Source: an uncultured Flavobacteriales bacterium (lineage in GTDB: Bacteria > Bacteroidota > Bacteroidia > Flavobacteriales_D > Parvicellaceae). From it: a stretch of DNA of 40,011 bases. The notes beneath the pieces were generated by a model that did not search any database, had not been told where the DNA came from, and saw only the letters and a list, made by a program, of their open reading frames with translations. The stretch spans positions 1-40,011 of the forward strand of contig CAJYBK010000002.1 of NCBI GenBank assembly GCA_913064955.1, written 5' to 3'. A program made the translations under genes and the position numbers. Of this stretch, positions 7,189 through 15,434 are shown one piece after another; the stretch's first letter is position 1; each line of letters begins with the position of its first letter.

Positions 7189-9132
7189 TTAGTTAAACTT
7201 AATTAATTTTTCTTCTATTTCTTTGTTGATTATCTGAGCAAATTCATCAATTGTAAATGAGCCCAAATCACCTTCTCCTTGTCTTCTTACGGATACTTTT
7301 CTGTCGTTCATTTCACTCTCTCCAACGATCAACATGTAAGGGATTTTCTCCAATTCGGAATCTCTAATCTTCTTACCTATTTTTTCGTTCCTGTCGTCAA
7401 CAAGACCGCGAATATCGTAATTTTTTAGCAATTCTGAAATTTCTTTTGCATAATCATTGAATTTCTCACTAATTGGGAGAATAGCAAACTGCTCTGGAGT
7501 AAGCCATAAAGGAAACTTACCTGCCGTGTGCTCTATCAATACTGCAAAGAATCTTTCTAGAGAACCAAAAGGCGCTCTGTGAATCATCACAGGTCTGTGT
7601 TTTTGGTTGTCTGCACCAGTGTATTCCAATTCGAATCTTTCAGGTAGATTGTAATCTACTTGAATAGTACCCAATTGCCAACTTCTACCCAATGCATCTT
7701 TGACCATGAAATCTAGTTTAGGACCATAGAAAGCCGCTTCACCATATTCCACTACGGTATTTAATTCTTTTTGTGAGGTTGCGTTAATAATTGCAGCTTC
7801 CGCTTTTTCCCAATTCTCATCACTACCAATATACTTACTTCTGTCCTCTTTATCTCTTAATGAAATTTGAGCGGTGTATTCTTTGAAATCCAATGCTTTG
7901 AATACATAGAGCACCAAATCAATAACTTTCTTAAATTCTTCCTCAACCTGATCTGGACTACAAAAAATGTGCGCATCATCTTGTGTAAAGCCTCTAACTC
8001 TTGTTAATCCATGAAGTTCACCACTTTGTTCGTAACGATATACAGTTCCAAATTCAGAAAATCTGATTGGAAGATCTTTATATGATCTAGGTTCAGCGTT
8101 AAAAATCTCACAGTGATGAGGGCAATTCATTGGTTTTAATAAAAACTCTTCGCCTTCATGCGGTGTTTTAATGGGTTGAAATGAATCAGCACCGTATTTT
8201 TCATAATGTCCTGAACAAATGTATAAGTCTTTATTGGCTATGTGTGGAGTAGAAACTGGTTGATACCCAGACTTAACTTGAGCCGCTTTCATAAAGTCAA
8301 CTAATCTATCTCTGATAGCAGTGCCTTTTGGCAACCAAAGAGGTAATCCCATTCCTACTTTTTGTGAGAACGTAAATAAACCTAACTCCTTTCCTAATTT
8401 TCTGTGATCCCTCTTTTTAGCTTCTTCAAGCATTTCAAGATACTCAGTCAGTTCCTTTGCCTTAGGGAAGGTAATACCGTAAATACGCGTCAATTGCTCT
8501 CTGTTTTCATCTCCTTTCCAGTAGGCACCAGCAACGCTCATTAACTTAACAGCTTTGATGATTCCAGTGTTTGGAATATGTGGGCCTCTACAAAGGTCTG
8601 TGAAATTTCCTTGAGTATAGAAAGTAATATTTCCATCTTCCAGACCATCGATTAATTCTAATTTGTATTTGTCGTCTTTTTCTGTGAAGTAAGCAATAGC
8701 ATCTGCTTTTGAAACTTCTTTTCTCACAAATTCCATTTTGGTACGAGCCAATTCCAGCATTTTATCTTCAATTTTTTTGAAGTCTTTGTCAGAAAACTCA
8801 TAATCACCAAAATCTACATCGTAATAGAAACCATTTTCAATTGGAGGTCCAATCGCTAATTTTACTCCAGGATAATGAAATTCAATAGCCTCAGCCATTA
8901 AGTGAGCAGAACTATGCCACATGGTAGATTTACCACCTTTGTCTTTCCACTGCAATAAACTCATGTTAACATCAGTATTGATAGGTCTGTTAGAGTCTAT
9001 GATCTCACCGTTGACCTCTGCAGCCAAAACATTTCTAGCCAATCCTTCACTGATGCTCATCGCTACTTCATGCGAAGTTACTCCTGCTTCGTACTCTCTT
9101 ATGCTACCATCTGGCAATGTAATCTTTATCAT
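7189..9132 (-). CDS. thrS: Threonyl-tRNA synthetase
   Basis: The 647-residue protein is full length. An N-terminal TGS domain (about residues 1-60) begins [17 protein letters not shown]. The editing domain has [12 protein letters not shown] and [14 protein letters not shown]. The class II catalytic core follows, with the zinc-site Cys and His in [10 protein letters not shown], motif 2 around [20 protein letters not shown], and motif 3 in [20 protein letters not shown]. The C-terminal anticodon-binding domain begins near [13 protein letters not shown]. It charges tRNA-Thr in the cytoplasm and heads the thrS-infC-rpmI-rplT operon. Confidence 0.98.
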   Translation of the reverse strand: MIKITLPDGSIREYEAGVTSHEVAMSISEGLARNVLAAEVNGEIIDSNRPINTDVNMSLLQWKDKGGKSTMWHSSAHLMAEAIEFHYPGVKLAIGPPIENGFYYDVDFGDYEFSDKDFKKIEDKMLELARTKMEFVRKEVSKADAIAYFTEKDDKYKLELIDGLEDGNITFYTQGNFTDLCRGPHIPNTGIIKAVKLMSVAGAYWKGDENREQLTRIYGITFPKAKELTEYLEMLEEAKKRDHRKLGKELGLFTFSQKVGMGLPLWLPKGTAIRDRLVDFMKAAQVKSGYQPVSTPHIANKDLYICSGHYEKYGADSFQPIKTPHEGEEFLLKPMNCPHHCEIFNAEPRSYKDLPIRFSEFGTVYRYEQSGELHGLTRVRGFTQDDAHIFCSPDQVEEEFKKVIDLVLYVFKALDFKEYTAQISLRDKEDRSKYIGSDENWEKAEAAIINATSQKELNTVVEYGEAAFYGPKLDFMVKDALGRSWQLGTIQVDYNLPERFELEYTGADNQKHRPVMIHRAPFGSLERFFAVLIEHTAGKFPLWLTPEQFAILPISEKFNDYAKEISELLKNYDIRGLVDDRNEKIGKKIRDSELEKIPYMLIVGESEMNDRKVSVRRQGEGDLGSFTIDEFAQIINKEIEEKLIKFN

Positions 9133-9154
9133 AATCCATTAAAAATTAGGTGTG

Positions 9155-9162
9155 CAAAGGTA
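9155..9162 (-). promoter_or_regulatory. thrS: -7 element (TACCTTTG) for the thrS operon
   Basis: The minus strand reads TACCTTTG, an exact consensus match, ending 22 bases before the thrS ATG. No strong -33 element is visible. Confidence 0.6.
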
Positions 9163-9289
9163 CAGTATTTAAGAAAAATAATTAACTTTCTTGAAGATTA
9201 AATTAAGCAAGGAGTGAAGTCTTTGGTGTTTATTGTAGGATAAAGTAATCTGCAATAATCAAATATTTTCAAACTAGAACAAAATTATC

Positions 9290-10153
9290 ATGATGAATAA
9301 GTTTTTAATTTTCGCTTTTTCCTTTGCAATTATTGGCGCATGGAATTGTCAAGAACAGGCATTTAAGATTTACACTACATCGGGAAAGAAAACAACTTAC
9401 AAAAAAATGAGTAAGGATTTGCTCCAACAAGATGCTGTGTTTTTTGGTGAGTTGCATGACAATCCTATTGCCCATTGGTTGGAGTTTGAATTAGCAAAGC
9501 ATTTTCTTGCTTCTAAGAAGGTAACTTTTGGTGCAGAAATGCTGGAAGCTAATGATCAGGAGTTGTTAGATGCGTTTATGTCAGATTCTTTAAACCTACA
9601 TTCATTTGATTCTATTGCAGGGCTGTGGGGTAACTTTGAGACAGACTATTTACCTGTTGTGGAATTGGCCAAAGAGAATCAAAGTAGTTTTATTGCGACC
9701 AATATTCCTAGGAAATATGCTTCCCAAGTGTTCAAACAAGGTATAGCATCCCTTGAGTTACTTCCTGAAGAAGACAAACAGTGGATCGCTCCGCTACCAA
9801 TTGCATATGACAGTACTTTAAACTGCTATGCAGAGATGCTCAAAATGATGCCTGGAGGTCACGGTGGTCAAAACTTTCCATTAGCGCAAGCAATTAAAGA
9901 TGCTACTATGGCTCATTTTATTACTCAGCATATGAAGGTGGATACTGATAATATCTTCTATCATATAAATGGTTCATATCACTCCAATAACAAAGAAGGA
10001 ATTATCTGGTATTTAAACTTGTATAGGCCAGGCCTTAGAATTGCAAACATTTGCGTTGTCTCTCAAGCGGATATTAACGAATTGGAAAAGGAAAATATGG
10101 GACTTGCGGATTATGTTATTGTGGTAGATGAAGATATGACCAGTACGTATTAA
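9290..10153 (+). CDS. ChaN-like haem-binding family protein
   Basis: The 287-residue protein begins with a hydrophobic export signal (MNKFLIFAFSFAIIGAWNC). The mature part has the ChaN / Cofac_haem_bdg_2 pattern: DAVFFGELHDNPIAHWLEFELAK near residue 50, TFGAEMLEANDQ near 80, a middle helix with FIATNIPRKYA, and the late FYHINGSYHSNNKEGIIWYL. ChaN of Campylobacter is an iron-regulated lipoprotein that binds haem. Here a Cys ends the signal segment, but the preceding residues (AWN) make a poor lipobox, so lipidation is uncertain. The gene stands alone, facing away from thrS, and no iron-uptake genes are nearby. Confidence 0.8.
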   Translation: MMNKFLIFAFSFAIIGAWNCQEQAFKIYTTSGKKTTYKKMSKDLLQQDAVFFGELHDNPIAHWLEFELAKHFLASKKVTFGAEMLEANDQELLDAFMSDSLNLHSFDSIAGLWGNFETDYLPVVELAKENQSSFIATNIPRKYASQVFKQGIASLELLPEEDKQWIAPLPIAYDSTLNCYAEMLKMMPGGHGGQNFPLAQAIKDATMAHFITQHMKVDTDNIFYHINGSYHSNNKEGIIWYLNLYRPGLRIANICVVSQADINELEKENMGLADYVIVVDEDMTSTY

Positions 10154-10248
10154 ATGTTGCGAAATTCAGGAGGCATTGATTTGTGATTGTTTTGAAGAAT
10201 AGGTGCTATAAGTTATAATGATAACAGAAAAGTGGAAATCCAAAGATT

Positions 10249-10263
10249 GAACTTTAGAAGTTC
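10249..10263. other. Small perfect hairpin downstream of the ChaN-like gene
   Basis: GAACTT and AAGTTC pair across a TAG loop. There is no T tract, so it is a weak terminator candidate at best. Confidence 0.3.
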
Positions 10264-10277
10264 GAAGTTTGTTGTAT

Positions 10278-10296
10278 AAACTGTTGTGTACAGTTT
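10278..10296. terminator. Hairpin abutting the stop codon of the orphan lipoprotein gene
   Basis: AAACTGT and ACAGTTT form a perfect 7-base stem around a TGTGT loop, directly adjoining the TAA (10297-10299) of the minus-strand gene. It contains TGTTGTGTACA, which recurs inverted on the other side of that gene. Confidence 0.45.
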
Positions 10297-10969
10297 TTAT
10301 TTATCAAAATCAACGAACATTATATCTCCGTAAATACGATTAATTATTGTCGGAAATGTTGTGTATCCTTCTTTAAAATAAATTAAAGTTGGTCGAAGTA
10401 TAAAATTATTTGATGTATCCTTTAGTTGAATAGTAATCGTGTCTTTATTGCTATGAATCGGGAATTGATGAGATTGTTCATATTTAACTTCTTTACCTGT
10501 TGTGTCAACGGTGTAAATAATTAAGTTACGATACATTGAGTCCTTACTTACACTTGCGATATAAAAATCAAAAGTATGAAGCATTTTATTGTAATTACCA
10601 TACCAATAAGTGAACGACTGACCAACCTCCTTGATTAAGGAATCATCTCGATATGTTTGAACATGAACTAATTGGTCAAAAGTATCATACAATTTAACAT
10701 ACTTATATTCATTGTCAATTTCTTCAATAATACCAAAATTCTTATTTGTAATTACTACACTATTTCCTATTCCAGGTGCTTTAATTGGTCCCCAAGTGAA
10801 ATTACTATCAATATGATAAGAAGAGTATAATAATTCTTTGCTCGTATCTTGAACGTTAATTTTGTTTTCCTCAAAAACCTCTTTTGAAGAGTCTGTTTTC
10901 GGAGAATTACATCCAACAAATAAGAAAGATATAATAATAATTTTTTTCATTTTTTGATTGTACACAACA
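10282..10969. repeat. 11-base inverted repeat pair flanking the orphan lipoprotein gene
   Basis: TGTTGTGTACA at 10282-10292 and its exact reverse complement TGTACACAACA at 10959-10969 lie on either side of one gene. No transposase or integrase is present. Confidence 0.5.
10297..10950 (-). CDS. Orphan lipoprotein of unknown function
   Basis: I start at the ATG at 10950, not the one 16 codons upstream, because it gives a clean lipoprotein signal, MKKIIIISFLFVGC, with the acylated Cys at residue 14. The mature protein of about 200 residues is polar, with no Cys and many Lys, Asp, Thr and Tyr. It reads like a beta-rich secreted protein (TWGPIKAPGIGNSVVITNKNF, VKLYDTFDQLVHVQTYRDDS). I do not recognise a family. 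The gene is isolated between ChaN-like and rpsA, and the 11-base sequence TGTTGTGTACA flanks it in inverted orientation, so it may be accessory cargo. Confidence 0.65.
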   Translation of the reverse strand: MKKIIIISFLFVGCNSPKTDSSKEVFEENKINVQDTSKELLYSSYHIDSNFTWGPIKAPGIGNSVVITNKNFGIIEEIDNEYKYVKLYDTFDQLVHVQTYRDDSLIKEVGQSFTYWYGNYNKMLHTFDFYIASVSKDSMYRNLIIYTVDTTGKEVKYEQSHQFPIHSNKDTITIQLKDTSNNFILRPTLIYFKEGYTTFPTIINRIYGDIMFVDFDK

Positions 10970-11106
10970 ACGATATAAACACGATTGCATTTGGTCATCT
11001 AAGTTACTCAACTTTTTTCATTTTTCATTCTAATCCAATAGAGAGGTCCTCTAATGCTTGAGTAATGATTTGAATTTTGTTAGTCATATGCATCATAAAT
11101 CAGCAC

Positions 11107-11147
11107 AAAAAAAAAGCCTTGTTCCATTAATGAAACAAGGCTTTTGA
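11107..11147. terminator. Intrinsic terminator downstream of rpsA
   Basis: AAAAGCCTTGTT and AACAAGGCTTTT pair around a loop of about ten bases. On the minus strand the hairpin is followed by a long T tract, 20 bases beyond the rpsA stop. Confidence 0.9.
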
Positions 11148-11166
11148 GTTTATAGTGAATTGGAAA

Positions 11167-12984
11167 TTACTTTCCTTTCTCCATTTTTTCTTTCAATTCA
11201 GCTAAAGCATCTAAATCACCAAGAGTTGATTTCTCAGTAGAAGCATTGATGTTTTTAACCGCTTTGTTAGTGTTAGAAGTGTTTTCTCTACGTTTAGTTT
11301 CAACAACTTCACCCCAGATAGCAGCATGAGAAACGATGATTTTCTTAGCATCTTTGTTAAATTCAATAATCTTGAATTGAACTTTATCATCCGTCTTAAG
11401 GTTATCACCACTTTCTTTAGCCATGTGCTTCACAGGACAGAATCCTTCAATTCCGTAAGGAAGAGAAACAATACCTGACTTGTCTTTCACTTTAACAACA
11501 GTTCCTTCGTGTTCAGAACCTTCAGCGAAGATAGTTTCGTAAGTATCCCATGGATTTTCTTCCAATTGCTTATGACCTAAACTCAATCTTCTGTTGTCTT
11601 TGTCTAGTTCAAGAACTACAACATCCATTTTGTCTCCTACAGCGCAGAATTCAGATGGGTGTTTGATTTTCTTTTCCCAAGAAAGATCAGAAATGTGGAT
11701 TAATCCATCAATTCCTTCTTCTAGTTCAACAAATACACCAAAGTTTGTGAAGTTCTTAACGGCAGCAGTGTGCTTAGAACTTAATTCATACTTAGCTTCA
11801 ATTCCTTCCCATGGATCTGGCATTAATTGCTTAATACCTAGAGACATTTTTCTTTCTTCTCTATCTAAAGTAAGAATTTGAGCTTCTACTTCGTCACCAA
11901 TTTTCAAGAAGTCATTAGCAGTTCTCAAGTGTTGAGACCATGACATTTCTGAAACGTGGATCAATCCTTCTACACCTGGAGCAATCTCAATGAATGCACC
12001 GTAGTCAGCAAGAACAACAACTTTACCTTTCACTTTGTCACCAACATTAAGTCCTGTGTCAAGTGCATCCCAAGGATGAGATTGAAGTTGTTTTAAACCA
12101 AGTGCAATTCTTTTCTTGTCATCATCGAAGTCAAGAATAACAACATTGATTTTTTCGTCCAAAGCAACGATTTCTTCAGGGTGGTTAACTCTACCCCAAG
12201 AAAGGTCAGTGATATGGATAAGACCATCAACACCTCCAAGATCGATAAACACACCGTAAGAAGTGATGTTTTTAACGATACCTTCCAATACCTGTCCTTT
12301 TTCAAGACCAGACATAATTTGTTTTTTCTGCTCTTCCAACTCAGCTTCGATAAGCGCTTTGTGTGAAACAACAACGTTTTTGAATTCTGGGTTAATTTTA
12401 ACCACTTTGAATTCCATATTTTTACCTACGAATTGATCGTAATCTCTAATTGGCTTAACGTCAATTTGAGAACCTGGTAAGAATGCCTCAATTCCAAATA
12501 CATCAGCGATCAAACCACCTTTAGTTCTACACTTAACAAATCCAGTAATGATTTCACCTGTTTCAAGCACCTCATTAACTTTGTCCCATGCAGAGTGCAT
12601 TCTAGCTTTCTTATGAGAAACAACCAGTTGTCCTGATTTGTCTTCCATAGTTTCGATAAGCAATTCTACTGGATCACCAATTTTAAGGTCTTCATTGTAA
12701 CGGAATTCGTTTCTAGAAACGACACCTTCACTTTTGTAACCAATGTTGATTACAACCTCTTTTTTGTTTAATGAAATAACAGTACCGTTAATTACTTCTC
12801 CTTCTACAATAGAATTTAAAGTATCATCGTACCTTTCTAATAATGTATTTCTTTCCTCCTTAGAGTAAGTGTCTGCATCTTCTTCAAAAGCAACCCAATC
12901 AAAATCAGCAGGATCTACATTAGCAGCAGGATTGACCTTTACGATCTTTTCTGCTGTCTCTTCGTTTTTTGTTTCTTCAGCCAT
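11167..12984 (-). CDS. rpsA: 30S ribosomal protein S1
   Basis: The 605-residue protein contains six S1 RNA-binding domains, starting at about residues 58, 145, 228, 313, 400 and 485. Domains 3-5 show the classic pattern, for example SYGVFIDLGGVDGLIHITDLSW, DYGAFIEIAPGVEGLIHVSEMSW and NFGVFVELEEGIDGLIHISDLSW. An acidic N-terminal leader of about 50 residues and a charged C-terminal tail are usual for Bacteroidota S1. It binds mRNA on the 30S subunit and supports initiation, which matters in a phylum that rarely uses Shine-Dalgarno sequences. It is transcribed alone, with its own -7 element and a strong terminator. Confidence 0.96.
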   Translation of the reverse strand: MAEETKNEETAEKIVKVNPAANVDPADFDWVAFEEDADTYSKEERNTLLERYDDTLNSIVEGEVINGTVISLNKKEVVINIGYKSEGVVSRNEFRYNEDLKIGDPVELLIETMEDKSGQLVVSHKKARMHSAWDKVNEVLETGEIITGFVKCRTKGGLIADVFGIEAFLPGSQIDVKPIRDYDQFVGKNMEFKVVKINPEFKNVVVSHKALIEAELEEQKKQIMSGLEKGQVLEGIVKNITSYGVFIDLGGVDGLIHITDLSWGRVNHPEEIVALDEKINVVILDFDDDKKRIALGLKQLQSHPWDALDTGLNVGDKVKGKVVVLADYGAFIEIAPGVEGLIHVSEMSWSQHLRTANDFLKIGDEVEAQILTLDREERKMSLGIKQLMPDPWEGIEAKYELSSKHTAAVKNFTNFGVFVELEEGIDGLIHISDLSWEKKIKHPSEFCAVGDKMDVVVLELDKDNRRLSLGHKQLEENPWDTYETIFAEGSEHEGTVVKVKDKSGIVSLPYGIEGFCPVKHMAKESGDNLKTDDKVQFKIIEFNKDAKKIIVSHAAIWGEVVETKRRENTSNTNKAVKNINASTEKSTLGDLDALAELKEKMEKGK

Positions 12985-13074
12985 ATGGCATAAAATTAAT
13001 TGTATCTCAAATCTCGGTAATCATTGAGAGTTATTTATAATAACAGTACCGTCTGTTTTTCCCAAAATGGGCTG

Positions 13075-13082
13075 CAAAGTTA
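13075..13082 (-). promoter_or_regulatory. rpsA: -7 element (TAACTTTG) for rpsA
   Basis: The minus strand reads TAACTTTG, an exact consensus match, 90 bases before the ATG. This implies a leader of about 80 bases. No convincing -33 element was found. Confidence 0.5.
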
Positions 13083-13168
13083 GTGTTTTTTATAAAACAT
13101 TAATAAATTCAAGGATTTTTTATCTAAAACCTGTAGTGTGAAGTCAGAAATCCCAGCGTTGCTTTTAA

Positions 13169-14677
13169 TTATACACTAATTGGAGTGTTTTCCTTTTTGG
13201 AAATTACAGAGCCTAAATAAAGTAGCCCAAATGTTATCAGAGAATTGATAATGATGAGTTCATGACCGATAACATAGTTGCCCAAGAAACCGGGAGCGTC
13301 TTTTTCTAAAAGGAATCCTCCCTTGCTAAGCCCAGACACCAAAGTGGTGATGCCAATGGACAGAAAACAGATAACCGGAATAAATGAATCTTGTAGATTT
13401 CGCTTGGTTAGTATTCCAAAGAAAAACAGTCCTATTAAAGGTCCGTAAGTAAATCCGGCAAAGAACATGATAGAATTTAGAGCATCATCGCTGGTGGTGT
13501 ACTTTAATAAAATGATAACCAAAACTAGTATAAAAGACATGATGATGTGTATCCTTTGTCTAAACGATTTTTGTTTTTCTTTTGGTTTAGACTCAATGTT
13601 TAAGATGTCATGACTTACTGAGGTGGTCAATGAAGTTAATGCGCTATCGGCACTAGAGTAAGCCGCTGCAATAAGTCCAATTAAAAATAAAACACCTACT
13701 GCCATTCCTGTTTTGCTAGATAGAGCGATGGTAGGAAAAAGATTGTCACCAGATAATGTTGGGTCCATTCCCGGTTGCTTGGTGTACATGTAGAGCAAAG
13801 CGCCTAAACCTAGGAAAAGTAAGTTTACAAATATTAAGACTACAGATAAGGACATCATATTTTTCTGAGCATCCTTAAGAGAACGGCAGGTCAAATTCTT
13901 CTGCATCATGTCTTGATCCAATCCTGTCATTCCTATCGTAATAAACATTCCGCCCAAAAAGAATTTCCAAAAGAATGTTTTTTCATTAGGGTTATCAAAG
14001 AAAAAGGTTTTGGAGTATTCGCTATTGCTGATGGTTTTGAAAATCCCATTATTAAATATGTCCAATTCTGTTCCAACAACATAGAAGGTAAGAATGACCG
14101 CAGCAATCATAAAAGTAGTTTGTAGAGTATCTGTGTAAATAATTGTTTTAATACCTCCTCGGTTGGTATAAACCCATATTAAAGCAATAGATAGGATAAC
14201 TGTTAATTCAAAAGGAATGCCCCAGGCGTCAAAGATGAATTTTTGAAGCACATTAGCAACCAATAGCAATCTGATTGAGGCTCCAATAACTCTAGATATT
14301 AAAAAGAGTATAGAACCAGTCTTGTGAGAGAAAAAGCCGAATCTAGAACCTAAGTAACTATAGATGGATGTTAGTTGTAATTTGTAATAGATAGGCATTA
14401 AAACATAGGCAACCACTAAGTAGCCAACTGTATATCCTAAAACCATTTGCATATAGGAAAATTGACTAGCAGGATTTCCAACCCATCCTGGAACAGAAAC
14501 AAAAGTTACCCCAGATAGTGAGGCGCCTATCATTCCGAAAGCAACTAAATACCAAGGCGATTTTCTTTCACCTAAAAAGAATGAATTGTTGTCAGCCCCT
14601 TTACTAGTGAAATACATAATAGCAATCAGAAGTAAAAAATAACCTATTAGAATGGATAAAACTACAGTTGGAGTCAT
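13169..14677 (-). CDS. Sodium:solute symporter (SSS family)
   Basis: The 502-residue protein is almost entirely membrane helices, about 13 in all. It has SSS-family landmarks: FFLGERKSPWYLVAFGMIGASLSGVTF near residues 33-60 (the GxxxS motif of helix 2), RFGFFSHKTGSILFLISRVIG near 110-130, TDTLQTTFM near 180, and GLIAAAYSSADSALTSLTTSVSHDI near 335-360 (helix 8 with the sodium-site Ser residues). These transporters import sugars, amino acids, vitamins or nucleosides with sodium across the inner membrane. The substrate cannot be told from sequence and no catabolic genes are adjacent. Confidence 0.92.
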   Translation of the reverse strand: MTPTVVLSILIGYFLLLIAIMYFTSKGADNNSFFLGERKSPWYLVAFGMIGASLSGVTFVSVPGWVGNPASQFSYMQMVLGYTVGYLVVAYVLMPIYYKLQLTSIYSYLGSRFGFFSHKTGSILFLISRVIGASIRLLLVANVLQKFIFDAWGIPFELTVILSIALIWVYTNRGGIKTIIYTDTLQTTFMIAAVILTFYVVGTELDIFNNGIFKTISNSEYSKTFFFDNPNEKTFFWKFFLGGMFITIGMTGLDQDMMQKNLTCRSLKDAQKNMMSLSVVLIFVNLLFLGLGALLYMYTKQPGMDPTLSGDNLFPTIALSSKTGMAVGVLFLIGLIAAAYSSADSALTSLTTSVSHDILNIESKPKEKQKSFRQRIHIIMSFILVLVIILLKYTTSDDALNSIMFFAGFTYGPLIGLFFFGILTKRNLQDSFIPVICFLSIGITTLVSGLSKGGFLLEKDAPGFLGNYVIGHELIIINSLITFGLLYLGSVISKKENTPISV

Positions 14678-14780
14678 AATACTTGCAAAGTAATGAATAA
14701 AAGAAGTCGTATTTTTTGAGAGCTTGGAGGGATATTAACGTTCTACTTTTAGTAAAGCGCTAGAAATGATATTTAGTTTG

Positions 14781-14788
14781 TATTTTTG
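14781..14788 (+). promoter_or_regulatory. recR: -7 element (TATTTTTG) for recR
   Basis: An exact TAnnTTTG match lies 10 bases before the recR ATG, so the leader would be only a few bases long. The -33 element is not clear. Confidence 0.45.
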
Positions 14789-14798
14789 TTGTTAAATA

Positions 14799-15416
14799 AT
14801 GGAGTTATCGTCTAAATATTTGCAAAAAGCAGTTGATCAAATGTCGACTCTTCCTGGTGTTGGTAAAAGAACAGCGCTGAGGTTGGTGCTGCACATGCTT
14901 AAGGAAGATAAGAATTCTGTTTTGGAATTTGCAGATAGTTTTGTGGCTATGGTCAATAATGTTAAGTTGTGCAAGCAATGTCATAATATTAGTGACGTGG
15001 AGCTTTGCGAGATTTGTACTAATTCCAAAAGAGATATTGCTACAATTTGCGTAGTCCAAGACATTCGAGATATACTAGCCATAGAAAACACTATGCAATA
15101 CAAAGGTCTTTATCACGTTTTGGGAGGAATAATTTCACCTATGGAAGGAATAGGACCGAACGATTTAAATCTAGAGTCACTTTTGATAAGAGCGAAGGAA
15201 GATTATACACAAGAGATTATATTGGCATTAAGTGCTACCATGGAAGGGGATACAACCAATTTCTATTTGTTCAAAAAATTGAGTGACGCCAACGTAAACG
15301 TAAGTGTCATATCGAGGGGTATTGGTATTGGTAGCGAATTAGAATACACCGATGAAGTCACACTAGGTAGATCTATTATGAATCGATCACCATTTGAGAT
15401 TAATTTATCCAATTAA
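14799..15416 (+). CDS. recR: Recombination mediator protein RecR
   Basis: The 205-residue protein has the full RecR order. The N-terminal helix-hairpin-helix is in LSTLPGVGKRTALRLVLHML. A four-Cys zinc finger is CKQC-x8-CEIC. The Toprim domain begins ICVVQDIRDILAIENT, and the C-terminal motif is RGIGIGSELEYTDEVTLGRSI. RecR works with RecO and RecF to load RecA at single-stranded gaps. The length is typical. It is followed within 18 bases by a glycosyltransferase gene and probably shares its transcript. Confidence 0.97.
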   Translation: MELSSKYLQKAVDQMSTLPGVGKRTALRLVLHMLKEDKNSVLEFADSFVAMVNNVKLCKQCHNISDVELCEICTNSKRDIATICVVQDIRDILAIENTMQYKGLYHVLGGIISPMEGIGPNDLNLESLLIRAKEDYTQEIILALSATMEGDTTNFYLFKKLSDANVNVSVISRGIGIGSELEYTDEVTLGRSIMNRSPFEINLSN

Positions 15417-15434
15417 AAGTCAATATAGAAGTCA

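Noticed and set aside
11020-11100. A tiny minus-strand frame (about 20 codons) and a palindrome AGAGGTCCTCT upstream of the orphan lipoprotein gene
   Set aside because: The frame is too short to judge, no family is recognised, and the palindrome has no T tract or partner gene.
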